Shown: positions 23,858 to 32,029 of the stretch, piece after piece
How positions within the stretch are numbered: position 1 is the stretch's first letter
Layout: each line of letters opens with the position of its first letter
NCBI RefSeq assembly: GCF_021266465.1
Contig: NZ_CP089848.1
Location: 124,001-188,000 of the forward strand
Direction: 5' to 3'
DNA length: 64,000 nucleotides
Source: Paralcaligenes sp. KSB-10
GTDB taxonomy: Bacteria; Pseudomonadota; Gammaproteobacteria; Burkholderiales; Burkholderiaceae_B
Position numbers and translations under genes: made by a program
Notes under the pieces: generated by a model
Databases searched by the model: none
What the model was told of the DNA's origin: nothing
The model's input: only the letters and a program-made list of their open reading frames with translations

Positions 23858-24532
23858 ATGCGAGTTCTAGTAATCGAAGACGACACCACCCTGGGCCATG
23901 CTCTACAGGAGTTCCTGATAGAGCAGGGATACGCGGTCGATTGGCTGCAAGATGGCGATCAAGTGCTGGGCGCGGCGGCGGGCCAGGCCTACGATCTCCT
24001 GCTTCTTGACCTGAATCTTCCTGGCCTGAGCGGCCTGGAAGTGTTGCGTCAATTGCGCACGAACGGCCAGCAAATTCCGGTGCTGATATTGACGGCCCGC
24101 GACGGGATCGAAGATCGCGTGGCCGGCCTCGATGCCGGGGCCGACGATTACGTCACAAAACCTTTCGAGCTGCCCGAACTGGCCGCCAGGGTGCGGGCCT
24201 TTGCCCGCCGCCGTGCGGGCCAGGCGCAGCCATTTATCGAAGCGGGCCCGCTGGTATTCGATACGGTGGGGCGAGAAGTGCGCGTCAATGGCGAGCGTTT
24301 ATCGCTTTCGGTGCGGGAGCTGTCGGTTCTTGAAATGCTGATGGGGCGCGCCGGGCGCGTGGTCACCAAGCGCCAGATTGTCAATTCCCTGTCGGCCTGG
24401 GACGCCGACTTCAGCGAAAATGCTGTCGAGGTTTATGTGTACCGCCTGCGCAAGCGCCTTGAAGGCACCGGTGCCGGGATACAAACTGTGCGCGGCTTCG
24501 GCTATCTGCTCGATGTGGAAAGTGCCGCCTGA
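23858..24532 (+). CDS. OmpR-family response regulator (TctD/QseB-like)
   Basis: The protein has 224 residues. The receiver domain (1-115) has acidic residues D8/D9, phosphoacceptor D51 and K101. The OmpR-type winged helix (about 125-220) ends VRGFGYLLDV. It resembles TctD, which controls tricarboxylate uptake, and QseB. No ribosome-binding site precedes the ATG and the promoter -10 is only 8 bp away, so the transcript may be leaderless. The partner kinase follows 60 bp downstream. Confidence 0.9.
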   Translation: MRVLVIEDDTTLGHALQEFLIEQGYAVDWLQDGDQVLGAAAGQAYDLLLLDLNLPGLSGLEVLRQLRTNGQQIPVLILTARDGIEDRVAGLDAGADDYVTKPFELPELAARVRAFARRRAGQAQPFIEAGPLVFDTVGREVRVNGERLSLSVRELSVLEMLMGRAGRVVTKRQIVNSLSAWDADFSENAVEVYVYRLRKRLEGTGAGIQTVRGFGYLLDVESAA

Positions 24533-24592
24533 GCCGGCGGCTCATGGTCCTGATGTACAAGGCCGGCGGTAGCTGGTTTGGTGCCGCATTCA

Positions 24593-25720
24593 ATGTCAAA
24601 TGATTTCCCCTCTCCACGATCATCCAGGCCTCGAACCATACAGGGCCGGCTAGGCGCATTGATGCCGCAGGGCTCGCTGGCGCGCCATCTGGTGTCGCGT
24701 TTGCTGCCGGCGGTGATTTTCCTGGTTTTGCTGGACTTGATCGCCACCTGGGTCATGACGCGTCAGATCAGCCTGGATGCGTGGCTGCTTGAAGATATAT
24801 TCTGGTCCATGATACTGAGCCAGGTTTTGCTGGTGTCGCTGTTTGCCTGGGTGCTGATTTCGGGTGTGCGTTCGGGACTGGAGTCAATAAACCGCCTTTC
24901 CGAGGAAATCAGCCAGCGTTCCATCGACGATATGCAACCGCTCGATCCCTCCTGGCTGCCAACGGAAATCGCGCCGGTGGTTACTCACTTCAATGATCTG
25001 CTGGTGCGCCTGGACGATTCCATGCAGGCCCAGAAGCGTTTCATAGGCCAGGCCGCGCATCAGCTCAGAACGCCGCTGAGCGGCCTGAAGCTCGAATCCG
25101 AGCTGATGCTGGCGCGGCAATTGCCCGATGACGTGCGCGAGCGCGCCGAGCGCATCAAGAGTGTGACAGACCGGATGATACGGCTTGGCCAGCAGTTGCT
25201 GGTTCTGGCGCGTGTCGATTCGTCCACCCAGCCGCAAGACAGCTTCATCCCCGTCGATTTGTGCGAATGGGCGCGCACCAGCGGCGCCGAATGGATTCCG
25301 GCTGCGCGTGCCAGTCAGGTGCAGATTCATCTGGTGGCTCCGGAAGAGCCGGTATGGGTCGACGCCGATCCGCTGCTGCTGGAAGAAATGTTGAGCAATC
25401 TGATCGATAACGCATTACGCTACGGTATCGGTGCCAAGAATATACGCCTGCAAGTGGGGGCCAATCCTCCTTCGCTGGCAGTGGAAGACGACGGGCCGGG
25501 CATCGACTCCGCTGACAGCGATCGGGTTTTCGAGGCATTTTACCGTTCTCCCAGAGCCAACACCGCCGGGTCGGGCTTGGGTTTGGCTATTGTGCGCGAG
25601 ATTGCCCGAGCTCATGGTGCCTGGTGGAGCCTGCTCAGCCGGCCCGCGTTTCCGGGAACGCGGATCGGTATTGTATTTCCTGGCCCCCGCATTGGCGCCA
25701 AACTAACGAGACAAGAGTAA
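24593..25720 (+). CDS. Sensor histidine kinase (TctE-like, minimal periplasmic loop)
   Basis: The 375-residue form starts at the ATG at 24593. Two membrane helices (about 37-56 and 73-92) are separated by only about 16 residues. A HAMP-like linker follows, then the HisKA box with H156 (GQAAHQLRTPLSGLKLE). The HATPase domain has the N-box (LSNLIDNALRYG), G1 (VEDDGPGID) and G2 (GSGLGLAIV). TctE-type kinases usually carry a larger periplasmic sensor, so this one probably senses within the membrane or through a partner protein. Confidence 0.9.
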   Translation: MSNDFPSPRSSRPRTIQGRLGALMPQGSLARHLVSRLLPAVIFLVLLDLIATWVMTRQISLDAWLLEDIFWSMILSQVLLVSLFAWVLISGVRSGLESINRLSEEISQRSIDDMQPLDPSWLPTEIAPVVTHFNDLLVRLDDSMQAQKRFIGQAAHQLRTPLSGLKLESELMLARQLPDDVRERAERIKSVTDRMIRLGQQLLVLARVDSSTQPQDSFIPVDLCEWARTSGAEWIPAARASQVQIHLVAPEEPVWVDADPLLLEEMLSNLIDNALRYGIGAKNIRLQVGANPPSLAVEDDGPGIDSADSDRVFEAFYRSPRANTAGSGLGLAIVREIARAHGAWWSLLSRPAFPGTRIGIVFPGPRIGAKLTRQE

Positions 25721-25724
25721 TTGC

Positions 25725-27626
25725 ATGAGTAAAACAGCGGCAGCGCATGAAGACTCGAAGCCCGGCCGATCGCGTGGTGCGGCGGCCATGCTGGGAGCCT
25801 TGGGTGTGGTGTACGGCGATATCGGCACCAGTCCCCTGTACACCATACGGGCTTCGCTTTCCGAATTCAAGGTTCTCGATGACGAGCATATTCTGGGCGT
25901 GTTGTCGATTCTGTTCTGGATGCTCATGGTGGTGGTGTCATTGAAGTATGTAATGCTGGTGCTGCGCGCCGATAACCGCGGGGAAGGCGGAACGCTGGCC
26001 CTGATGGAATTGGCCGTGCGCGGCGTGTCGGGGCGGAAAAAATGGATTCTGACGGTACTGGCGCTGATCGGCGCCGCCCTGTTCTACGGCGACAGCATGA
26101 TTACACCCGCCATATCGGTGCTGTCGGCCATCGAGGGGGTGGGCGTCGTTTCGCATACCCTGGATCACTGGGTCGTGCCTTTGTCGGTGCTGGTGCTTGC
26201 GGCGCTTTTCCTGATTCAGTATCGCGGCACCGGAGCGGTGGGCAAATTGTTCGGCCCCATCATGCTCTTGTGGTTTGTCACGCTGGGAGTGCTGGGGGCA
26301 TGGCGCATCATCCAGACGCCGCAAATACTCCTGGCCCTGAACCCGATGTGGGCGTTGACCTTTATTTCCGATGCGCCTTGGGGCACGTTTCTTTTGCTTG
26401 GGGCGGTTGTCCTGGCGCTTACCGGTGCCGAAGCCTTGTACGCCGACATGGGGCATTACGGTCGGCCGGCCATACAGCGCGCCTGGTTCGGCTTGGTGCT
26501 GCCGGCACTGGTGCTGTGTTATTTTGGCCAGGGTGCCTTGTTGCTGGCCGATCGTTCAGCTCTCAAGAACCCATTCTTTTTAATGGCTCCGTCCTGGGGG
26601 CTGGTGCCGTTGGTAGCCTTGGCTACCGTAGCAACGGTGATTGCCTCGCAGTCGGTGATCTCAGGCGCGTTTTCCGTTACCCGCCAGGCCGTGCAATTGG
26701 GGTTCTGGCCTCGCATGGCCATCTTGCATACCTCGGCGCGTGAAGAGGGGCAAATCTATCTGCCGCGAGTCAACATGCTGTTGTTCGTTGCGGTATTGGT
26801 ATTGGTGCTGGCTTTTGGCTCGTCCGATAGCCTGGCCCAGGCATATGGCTTTGCGGTCACGGGCACCATGCTGATGACTTCCACGCTGCTTTTCGCGGTA
26901 TTGCCCAGAAAATCGACAGGCACAAAGCGCGTGTTGTGGTTTTCGCTGCTCAGTGTGTTTTTGATTCTCGACACTCTGCTGTTTTCGTCGAATGCGCTGA
27001 AGCTATTCGAAGGCGGATGGCTGCCTATGGTTGTGGGCCTAAGTATCCTGACGCTGATGATTACCTGGAAACAGGGGCGCGAAACAATGCACGATACCCT
27101 GGCGGGCGATCAGCAGCCGCTCAAGTCGTTCATGGAAGCGCTTGAACAATACCCTCCGACGCGTGTGAATGGTACGGCCGTGTTCATGAGCATGATCGTC
27201 AATACCGTGCCGCCTGCGCTCTTGCATAACCTCAAGCACAATAAAATATTGCATGAGCAGGTCCTTTTCCTGAATGTTCAAAGCGCCGATGTGCCGTATG
27301 TGCCGTTCAACGAGCGCTTTGTACTGGAGCGGCTCAGCCGATCCAGCTGGCAGGCCGTCGCGACATGGGGTTTCAAGCAGGAGCCCAATGTGCCGCAGCT
27401 GCTCGAGCAGATTGCACAGGTGCACCCGGAACTGAATCTCGAGCCCATGCAGACTTCCTACTTCCTGTCGCGGCAAACGGTAATCGTGGTGCGCAGGCTG
27501 CCGCTTCGGTTGCGGTGGCGCCGCAGCCTGTTCGCCTTTATGGCGCGCAATGCCACACGCAGTACCCGTTTCTATAAAATCCCACCCAATCGCGTGGTCG
27601 AAATGGGCATGCAGTTCGAGTTGTAG
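25725..27626 (+). CDS. kup: Low-affinity potassium transporter Kup
   Basis: The 633-residue protein begins its KUP domain with LGVVYGDIGTSPLYTI. About twelve membrane helices extend to residue 440, including FYGDSMITPAISVLSAIEGV and GQGALLLA. A cytoplasmic C-terminal domain of about 190 residues follows. It imports K+ with protons. It starts 4 bp after the kinase gene, so it may be co-transcribed with the two-component pair, which would tie that pair to envelope or cation stress. Confidence 0.95.
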   Translation: MSKTAAAHEDSKPGRSRGAAAMLGALGVVYGDIGTSPLYTIRASLSEFKVLDDEHILGVLSILFWMLMVVVSLKYVMLVLRADNRGEGGTLALMELAVRGVSGRKKWILTVLALIGAALFYGDSMITPAISVLSAIEGVGVVSHTLDHWVVPLSVLVLAALFLIQYRGTGAVGKLFGPIMLLWFVTLGVLGAWRIIQTPQILLALNPMWALTFISDAPWGTFLLLGAVVLALTGAEALYADMGHYGRPAIQRAWFGLVLPALVLCYFGQGALLLADRSALKNPFFLMAPSWGLVPLVALATVATVIASQSVISGAFSVTRQAVQLGFWPRMAILHTSAREEGQIYLPRVNMLLFVAVLVLVLAFGSSDSLAQAYGFAVTGTMLMTSTLLFAVLPRKSTGTKRVLWFSLLSVFLILDTLLFSSNALKLFEGGWLPMVVGLSILTLMITWKQGRETMHDTLAGDQQPLKSFMEALEQYPPTRVNGTAVFMSMIVNTVPPALLHNLKHNKILHEQVLFLNVQSADVPYVPFNERFVLERLSRSSWQAVATWGFKQEPNVPQLLEQIAQVHPELNLEPMQTSYFLSRQTVIVVRRLPLRLRWRRSLFAFMARNATRSTRFYKIPPNRVVEMGMQFEL

Positions 27627-27836
27627 TGGGCTGCTGCGGCGATAGTGGCTGCGACTCTGCCAAAATTTTTTGATGATTTATATATAAATTGAATAAAAAC
27701 GATTCTTGTTTGTGTTTAAATAGCAAAAATCGATAAACCATGGTGTAAATCCCCTCTGGGCCGGCATCGACGCGGGCTACGGCTTTGGGCTTTCGTTACA
27801 CCGCGGTTAGTTTTGAATTTATGGAATGAGTGATCA

Positions 27837-28937
27837 ATGAAGACTGGCTTATTGTGGGCAGTGGTTCTTGCGGCGTGCGCGAACGGCGCTTATGCGGCTG
27901 AATCGGGGGTAACTTTATACGGCATCGTGGATGCGGGCATTGGGTCGACGCATGTATCCGGCCCCAATGGCGCCAAAAGCTCGGTTACCGGAGTGATTTC
28001 GGGCGGATTCACCGATTCTTTGTTTGGCATAAAGGGCCAGGAAAAGCTGACCGACGATTTATCGGCCATCTTTCAGCTCGAATCGCTCTTCGATGTCAAT
28101 ACAGGAAGCCTCTCGGACAAGGATAATCTGTTCAGCAACTCGGCATGGGTAGGCCTGAACAGCGAACATCTGGGCGAATTGCGTTTGGGACGCCAGCACA
28201 CGATTGCCCAGCAGTTCGGCAGCCAGGTTGAAATCGCATCCTGGAAGGAAATGGCCATGGGCTCCACGCTCAAGGCTTCGGACAACTATCGGGTGAACAA
28301 TGCCGTCAATTATGTATCGCCGTCCTTGTCGGGCTTCAGCTTTGGCGCGGGTTATGCGTTCGACATAAGCGGCAGCCAGATCAATGGCCGGAAGTCGCCC
28401 ATGGTGAGCGCAGCCCTGCAATATAGCCAAGGCCCCTTATTGCTGGTGGCCACCTGGGACAAAACTTATTTATCCGATACCGTATTGCCTAACGGTAAAA
28501 ATCCCGAAGCGTGGCAACTGGGCGCTTCCTACGATTTTCAGGTCGCCAAGGTATCTGCGGCATGGAGCCGCATGAAAAATGGCTATGCCGGCCTGGACGG
28601 CGGTGATCCCGATGGGCTGGGCCTGGGTCTGGGAGCCGCCGAGTTTGCCAATGGAGGCCATCTGGATGCCTATCTGCTTGGTGTCGCTGTGCCCGTCGGA
28701 GCACATGGCACTGTCCTGGCGCAATGGTCTTTTGTGCAACCCCACTGGCATTGGCAAGATGGTGAAAAGGCCAAATCGGGGCAGGTGGCAACCCTGGGTT
28801 ACCTATACAGCCTGTCGCCTCGTACCAGTTTGTATGCCATGGCGGGCCTGGCCAGCCGCTATTCGCTCGATGAGCAAGTGGTCCAGGGGCAAGGCACAAC
28901 CACGCGCTACATGGCCGGCGTCACTCACAGGTTCTAA
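27837..28937 (+). CDS. Outer-membrane porin (Gram-negative porin family)
   Basis: The 366-residue protein has a signal peptide (cut near AYAAESG) and then the betaproteobacterial porin start SGVTLYGIVDAGI. Alternating strands follow, including SLFGIKGQEKL, LGELRLGRQHT and a C-terminal strand ending in phenylalanine (RYMAGVTHRF), the BamA recognition signal. It forms a trimeric general diffusion pore. The 210-bp AT-rich region upstream suggests an independent, regulated promoter. It is convergent with the Mrp operon. Confidence 0.93.
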   Translation: MKTGLLWAVVLAACANGAYAAESGVTLYGIVDAGIGSTHVSGPNGAKSSVTGVISGGFTDSLFGIKGQEKLTDDLSAIFQLESLFDVNTGSLSDKDNLFSNSAWVGLNSEHLGELRLGRQHTIAQQFGSQVEIASWKEMAMGSTLKASDNYRVNNAVNYVSPSLSGFSFGAGYAFDISGSQINGRKSPMVSAALQYSQGPLLLVATWDKTYLSDTVLPNGKNPEAWQLGASYDFQVAKVSAAWSRMKNGYAGLDGGDPDGLGLGLGAAEFANGGHLDAYLLGVAVPVGAHGTVLAQWSFVQPHWHWQDGEKAKSGQVATLGYLYSLSPRTSLYAMAGLASRYSLDEQVVQGQGTTTRYMAGVTHRF

Positions 28938-28973
28938 GGTTCTTGCATTGCTTGCTCGCCGCCGTGGCCCGGA

Positions 28974-29297
28974 TTACGTGTCGCCCGGGTTGCGGCGGGC
29001 ATCGCGGCGAATGGCTGCCTGCATCAAAAGTATGGCCGTTACCGGCGAACTGATGACCAGAAGCAGGACGATCAGAATTTCATCCAGTATCAGATGTCGA
29101 GCTGTGCTTGAAGAAACCAGCATCGATGCCAGCAATACTCCAATGGTTCCCAGCGTATTGCCCATGGTGGGGGCATGAATGCGCGAATAAAAATTCTTGA
29201 ATCGCAGCAGCCCCAGCGAGCCGGTCAAGGCCAGTATGCCACTTGACACCAGCAGAATGGAAGCAGGAATCGATACCCATAATGGCAGTGTATTCAT
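28974..29297 (-). CDS. mrpG: Na+/H+ antiporter subunit MrpG/PhaG
   Basis: The 107-residue form starts at the ATG at 29297, overlapping the mrpF stop by 4 nt. It has three membrane segments and the MnhG motif TGSLGLLRFKNFYSRIHAPTMGNTLG. It is the last subunit of the multi-subunit Mrp antiporter, which exports Na+ (or K+) in exchange for H+. Its end faces the porin end 36 bp away. Confidence 0.93.
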   Translation of the reverse strand: MNTLPLWVSIPASILLVSSGILALTGSLGLLRFKNFYSRIHAPTMGNTLGTIGVLLASMLVSSSTARHLILDEILIVLLLVISSPVTAILLMQAAIRRDARRNPGDT

Positions 29298-29575
29298 GGC
29301 TCGATGACCTCGCCGCGAAGCAGGAATTTGGCCATGGCGGCCGACCCGACAAAGCCGAACAGCGCAATCAGCAAAGCTATGTCGAAATACAGGCTGGTTC
29401 CAAACCGGATGCCCAGCACCAGAATGGTCAGCATGCCGTTGATATACATGGTGTCGAGCGCCAGCACACGATCTTCGGCCGTTGGTCCGCGCAGCAGACG
29501 TATCGCCGCGCATATCATTCCCAGCGCAAAACAGTACAGCGCAAAGGTGCTTGCCCAGATAAGTACGGTATTCAT
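29294..29575 (-). CDS. mrpF: Na+/H+ antiporter subunit MrpF/PhaF
   Basis: The 93-residue protein has three membrane helices and the MrpF text RLLRGPTAEDRVLALDTMYINGM. It overlaps both neighbours by 4 nt, so its translation is coupled within the Mrp operon. In related complexes MrpF helps transmit proton-pathway changes to the antiporter modules. Confidence 0.93.
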   Translation of the reverse strand: MNTVLIWASTFALYCFALGMICAAIRLLRGPTAEDRVLALDTMYINGMLTILVLGIRFGTSLYFDIALLIALFGFVGSAAMAKFLLRGEVIEP

Positions 29576-30054
29576 TCAAATATCTCCATCAGGGGATGTT
29601 CATAGCGCTGCTTGATCGTTCTGATCCAGTGCGACTCGTCTTTGAGGTCGAGCACGTGCAGCGTCAGAAGGTTTTCGCCTTCGGAAAGCCTGGCCCATAC
29701 GGTGCCGGGCGTATAGGTGATGATGCAGGCCAGGGCTGCCAGGCCGTGCGGGTCGCGCATATCCAGTGGAATGTCGATAAAGCCCGGTGTGGCGGGTGCT
29801 CCAGTCCAGACCAGCCGTCCTACCGCCAGATTGGATCGGGTGATATCCGCGATGACCGCGCAAAGCAGCCGGATCATGACAAATGGTTTCTTGGGCCTTG
29901 CCCGCAATGGGCGTAATCGGGATCCGGCCCATACCAGCATGATCGAGAGCGTCGCGCCCAGCAAAACCTGCTCCCACGACAAGGTATCGTTCAGCACCAG
30001 CCACAGGACAGTTAAAAATATAGGCATGAGCAGGCGATACAGCAGGCGTTTCAT
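29572..30054 (-). CDS. mrpE: Na+/H+ antiporter subunit MrpE/PhaE
   Basis: The 160-residue protein has two N-terminal membrane helices and a cytoplasmic domain of the MnhE family (FIDIPLDMRDPHGLAALACIITYTPGTVWA). It overlaps mrpD and mrpF by 4 nt each. MrpE is needed for assembly or activity of the complex. Confidence 0.93.
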   Translation of the reverse strand: MKRLLYRLLMPIFLTVLWLVLNDTLSWEQVLLGATLSIMLVWAGSRLRPLRARPKKPFVMIRLLCAVIADITRSNLAVGRLVWTGAPATPGFIDIPLDMRDPHGLAALACIITYTPGTVWARLSEGENLLTLHVLDLKDESHWIRTIKQRYEHPLMEIFE

Positions 30055-31688
30055 GGCTGGCCTCCATGTGCCGGTGCGCGCTGAGTGTGCTGTGCAAGTA
30101 CAGCGCCGATGTAGGATTCAGGCCGGTCGAGCGAGCGTGCGGCATCGTTCAGGTAACTGCTGGCCGGGCCTGCCCAGATGGCCAAGGCAAGGCAAGCCAT
30201 GAGTAATGCGGCTACCGGAGCGGCTTCGCTGATATGCAGGCGTGGGGTAATTGCGTCGTCGGTGCTCCAGAAAGTGCGGATGCCTGTGCGGCCCAGGGAG
30301 ACAACCCCCGCCATGCTGGAAGCCAATACCGCTATGACAAGCAGCCAGGCATTGAACGAGGGCATGCCGGTGCTCGACATATCGAGCGCGGCTGCCAGGA
30401 GCGAAAACTTGGCGACGAATCCGGATAAGGGCGGCAAGCCGATGATCAGCACGGCGCAGCAAATAAAGGCCAGGCCCAGAAAGGCCAGCGCGGCGGGGAT
30501 GGCGACACCGATAACCTCGTCTGAATGATCAGGAGGTTCGGGATCGTCCAGATCGAAGGCTTCCTGGCTGACTGCCAGCAGGTTGGCGCCGAATGTCTGG
30601 GTGCGCTCGACCATTTCGATCAACATGAAAAAGGCCCCCAGGGCGAGTACCGAGTTGATCAAATAAAACAAGGCGGGGCCGGTCAGCGTGACACCCGGCA
30701 TGCCCAGCGCCGCCAGCAAGGTGCCCGATGAAATGATGATGCAATATCCAGCCAGGCGTCCTATTTGTTGTGCCGCCAATAGCCCCACGGTGCCAAAGAG
30801 CAGGGTGAGCAAGCCCACAGGAAACATCCAGTCGCCGCCGAACGCGGCGGGCGCTCCGGTGGGCAGCAGCAAAGAGCCGAGTCGCAGCAAGGCATAAATG
30901 CCTACTTTGGTCATGATCGCAAAAAGGGCGGCCACGGGTGCGCATGCGTTGGCATACGCGGCAGGAAGCCAGAAATTCAGGGGCCATGCCGCCGCCTTGA
31001 TGAGAAATGCCATGCCGAGGATCGCCGCTCCGACTTCAAAGAGGCGTCGGTTCGGCCCTGCCAGCCGGCCGGCCTGTACCGCCAGGTCCGCCATATTCAG
31101 CGTGCCCGTGACGCCGTATATCAGGGCAATTGCGATCAGCAGCATGAGCGAAGCCACGAGATTGACCGCGATATAGTGCAGGCCGGCCGTTACGCGGGCC
31201 GTCCCGGATCCGTGCAGAATCAATCCGTAAGAGGCTGCCAGCAATACTTCGAAAAAAACGAACAGATTGAATAGGTCGCCCGTCAGGAAGGCGCCATTCA
31301 ACCCCATCAGCAGAAACTGGAACAGGGGATGAAAATGCACGCCCGCACGGTCCCAGCGGACACTGGAATAAACCAGCGTAGCGGTTCCCAGCACGGCGCT
31401 CAGGGTAAGCATGATGGCTGCAAGCCTGTCGACGACCACAACGATGCCGAATTGCGCGGGCCAGTCGCCAAGCAGATACACGCCTATGCCGTCGGGCCAC
31501 AGATTCGGTACGGCTCCGGCCGTCAGGCATAAAAGTCCCACGGCTGCCGCGAGCTGGATCAGGACCGATACCAGGCCTATGCCGAGTCGCGTCAGGCGCC
31601 GGGTTTCCTTGAACAGCAGCATGAGAGCGCCGGCCATGAGCGGGACGGCGACAGGGAAAATAGGCAAGTGCTGCAGCCAGCCATTCAT
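30051..31688 (-). CDS. mrpD: Na+/H+ antiporter subunit MrpD/PhaD
   Basis: The 545-residue form starts at the ATG at 31688 (MNGWLQHLPIFPVAVPLMAG), overlapping the mrpC stop by 4 nt. Longer in-frame reading upstream is low-complexity and overlaps mrpC. About fourteen membrane helices carry the proton-translocating module shared with respiratory complex I subunits. Key texts include GLILHGSGTARVTAGLHYI and FLIKAAAWPLNFWLPAAYA, with the conserved lysine. Confidence 0.93.
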   Translation of the reverse strand: MNGWLQHLPIFPVAVPLMAGALMLLFKETRRLTRLGIGLVSVLIQLAAAVGLLCLTAGAVPNLWPDGIGVYLLGDWPAQFGIVVVVDRLAAIMLTLSAVLGTATLVYSSVRWDRAGVHFHPLFQFLLMGLNGAFLTGDLFNLFVFFEVLLAASYGLILHGSGTARVTAGLHYIAVNLVASLMLLIAIALIYGVTGTLNMADLAVQAGRLAGPNRRLFEVGAAILGMAFLIKAAAWPLNFWLPAAYANACAPVAALFAIMTKVGIYALLRLGSLLLPTGAPAAFGGDWMFPVGLLTLLFGTVGLLAAQQIGRLAGYCIIISSGTLLAALGMPGVTLTGPALFYLINSVLALGAFFMLIEMVERTQTFGANLLAVSQEAFDLDDPEPPDHSDEVIGVAIPAALAFLGLAFICCAVLIIGLPPLSGFVAKFSLLAAALDMSSTGMPSFNAWLLVIAVLASSMAGVVSLGRTGIRTFWSTDDAITPRLHISEAAPVAALLMACLALAIWAGPASSYLNDAARSLDRPESYIGAVLAQHTQRAPAHGGQP

Positions 31689-32029
31689 GGTGGCGGCTCC
31701 CTGCCATCGACATGATCGGTCCCGGTCAGGCCGCGCGAAGCCAGCAGGACAACCAGGAACAGGGCGGTGGTGGCGAATCCGATAACAATGGCCGTTAGAA
31801 TCAGAGCCTGCGGCACAGGGTCGGCATAAAGGCTTGGGTCGACCCCCTTGCCGGCATCGATGACCGGCAGTTTGCCCTGGCTTAGTCGACCCATGCTGAA
31901 TATGAAAAGATTGACCGCGTAAGAAAGCAGGGACAGGCCCATGATGACCTGGAAGGTACGGGGACGCAGCAGCAGCCAGATCCCCGAGCCCGCCAGCGCG
32001 CCTATGGCCAATGCGATAACGATTTCCAT
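31685..32029 (-). CDS. mrpC: Na+/H+ antiporter subunit MrpC/PhaC
   Basis: The 114-residue form starts at the ATG at 32029, sharing one base with the mrpA stop (TGATG). It is a NuoK-like protein with three helices: RTFQVIMGLSLLSYAVNLFIF, then DPVPQALILTAIVIGFATTAL. It overlaps mrpD by 4 nt. Confidence 0.94.
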   Translation of the reverse strand: MEIVIALAIGALAGSGIWLLLRPRTFQVIMGLSLLSYAVNLFIFSMGRLSQGKLPVIDAGKGVDPSLYADPVPQALILTAIVIGFATTALFLVVLLASRGLTGTDHVDGREPPP

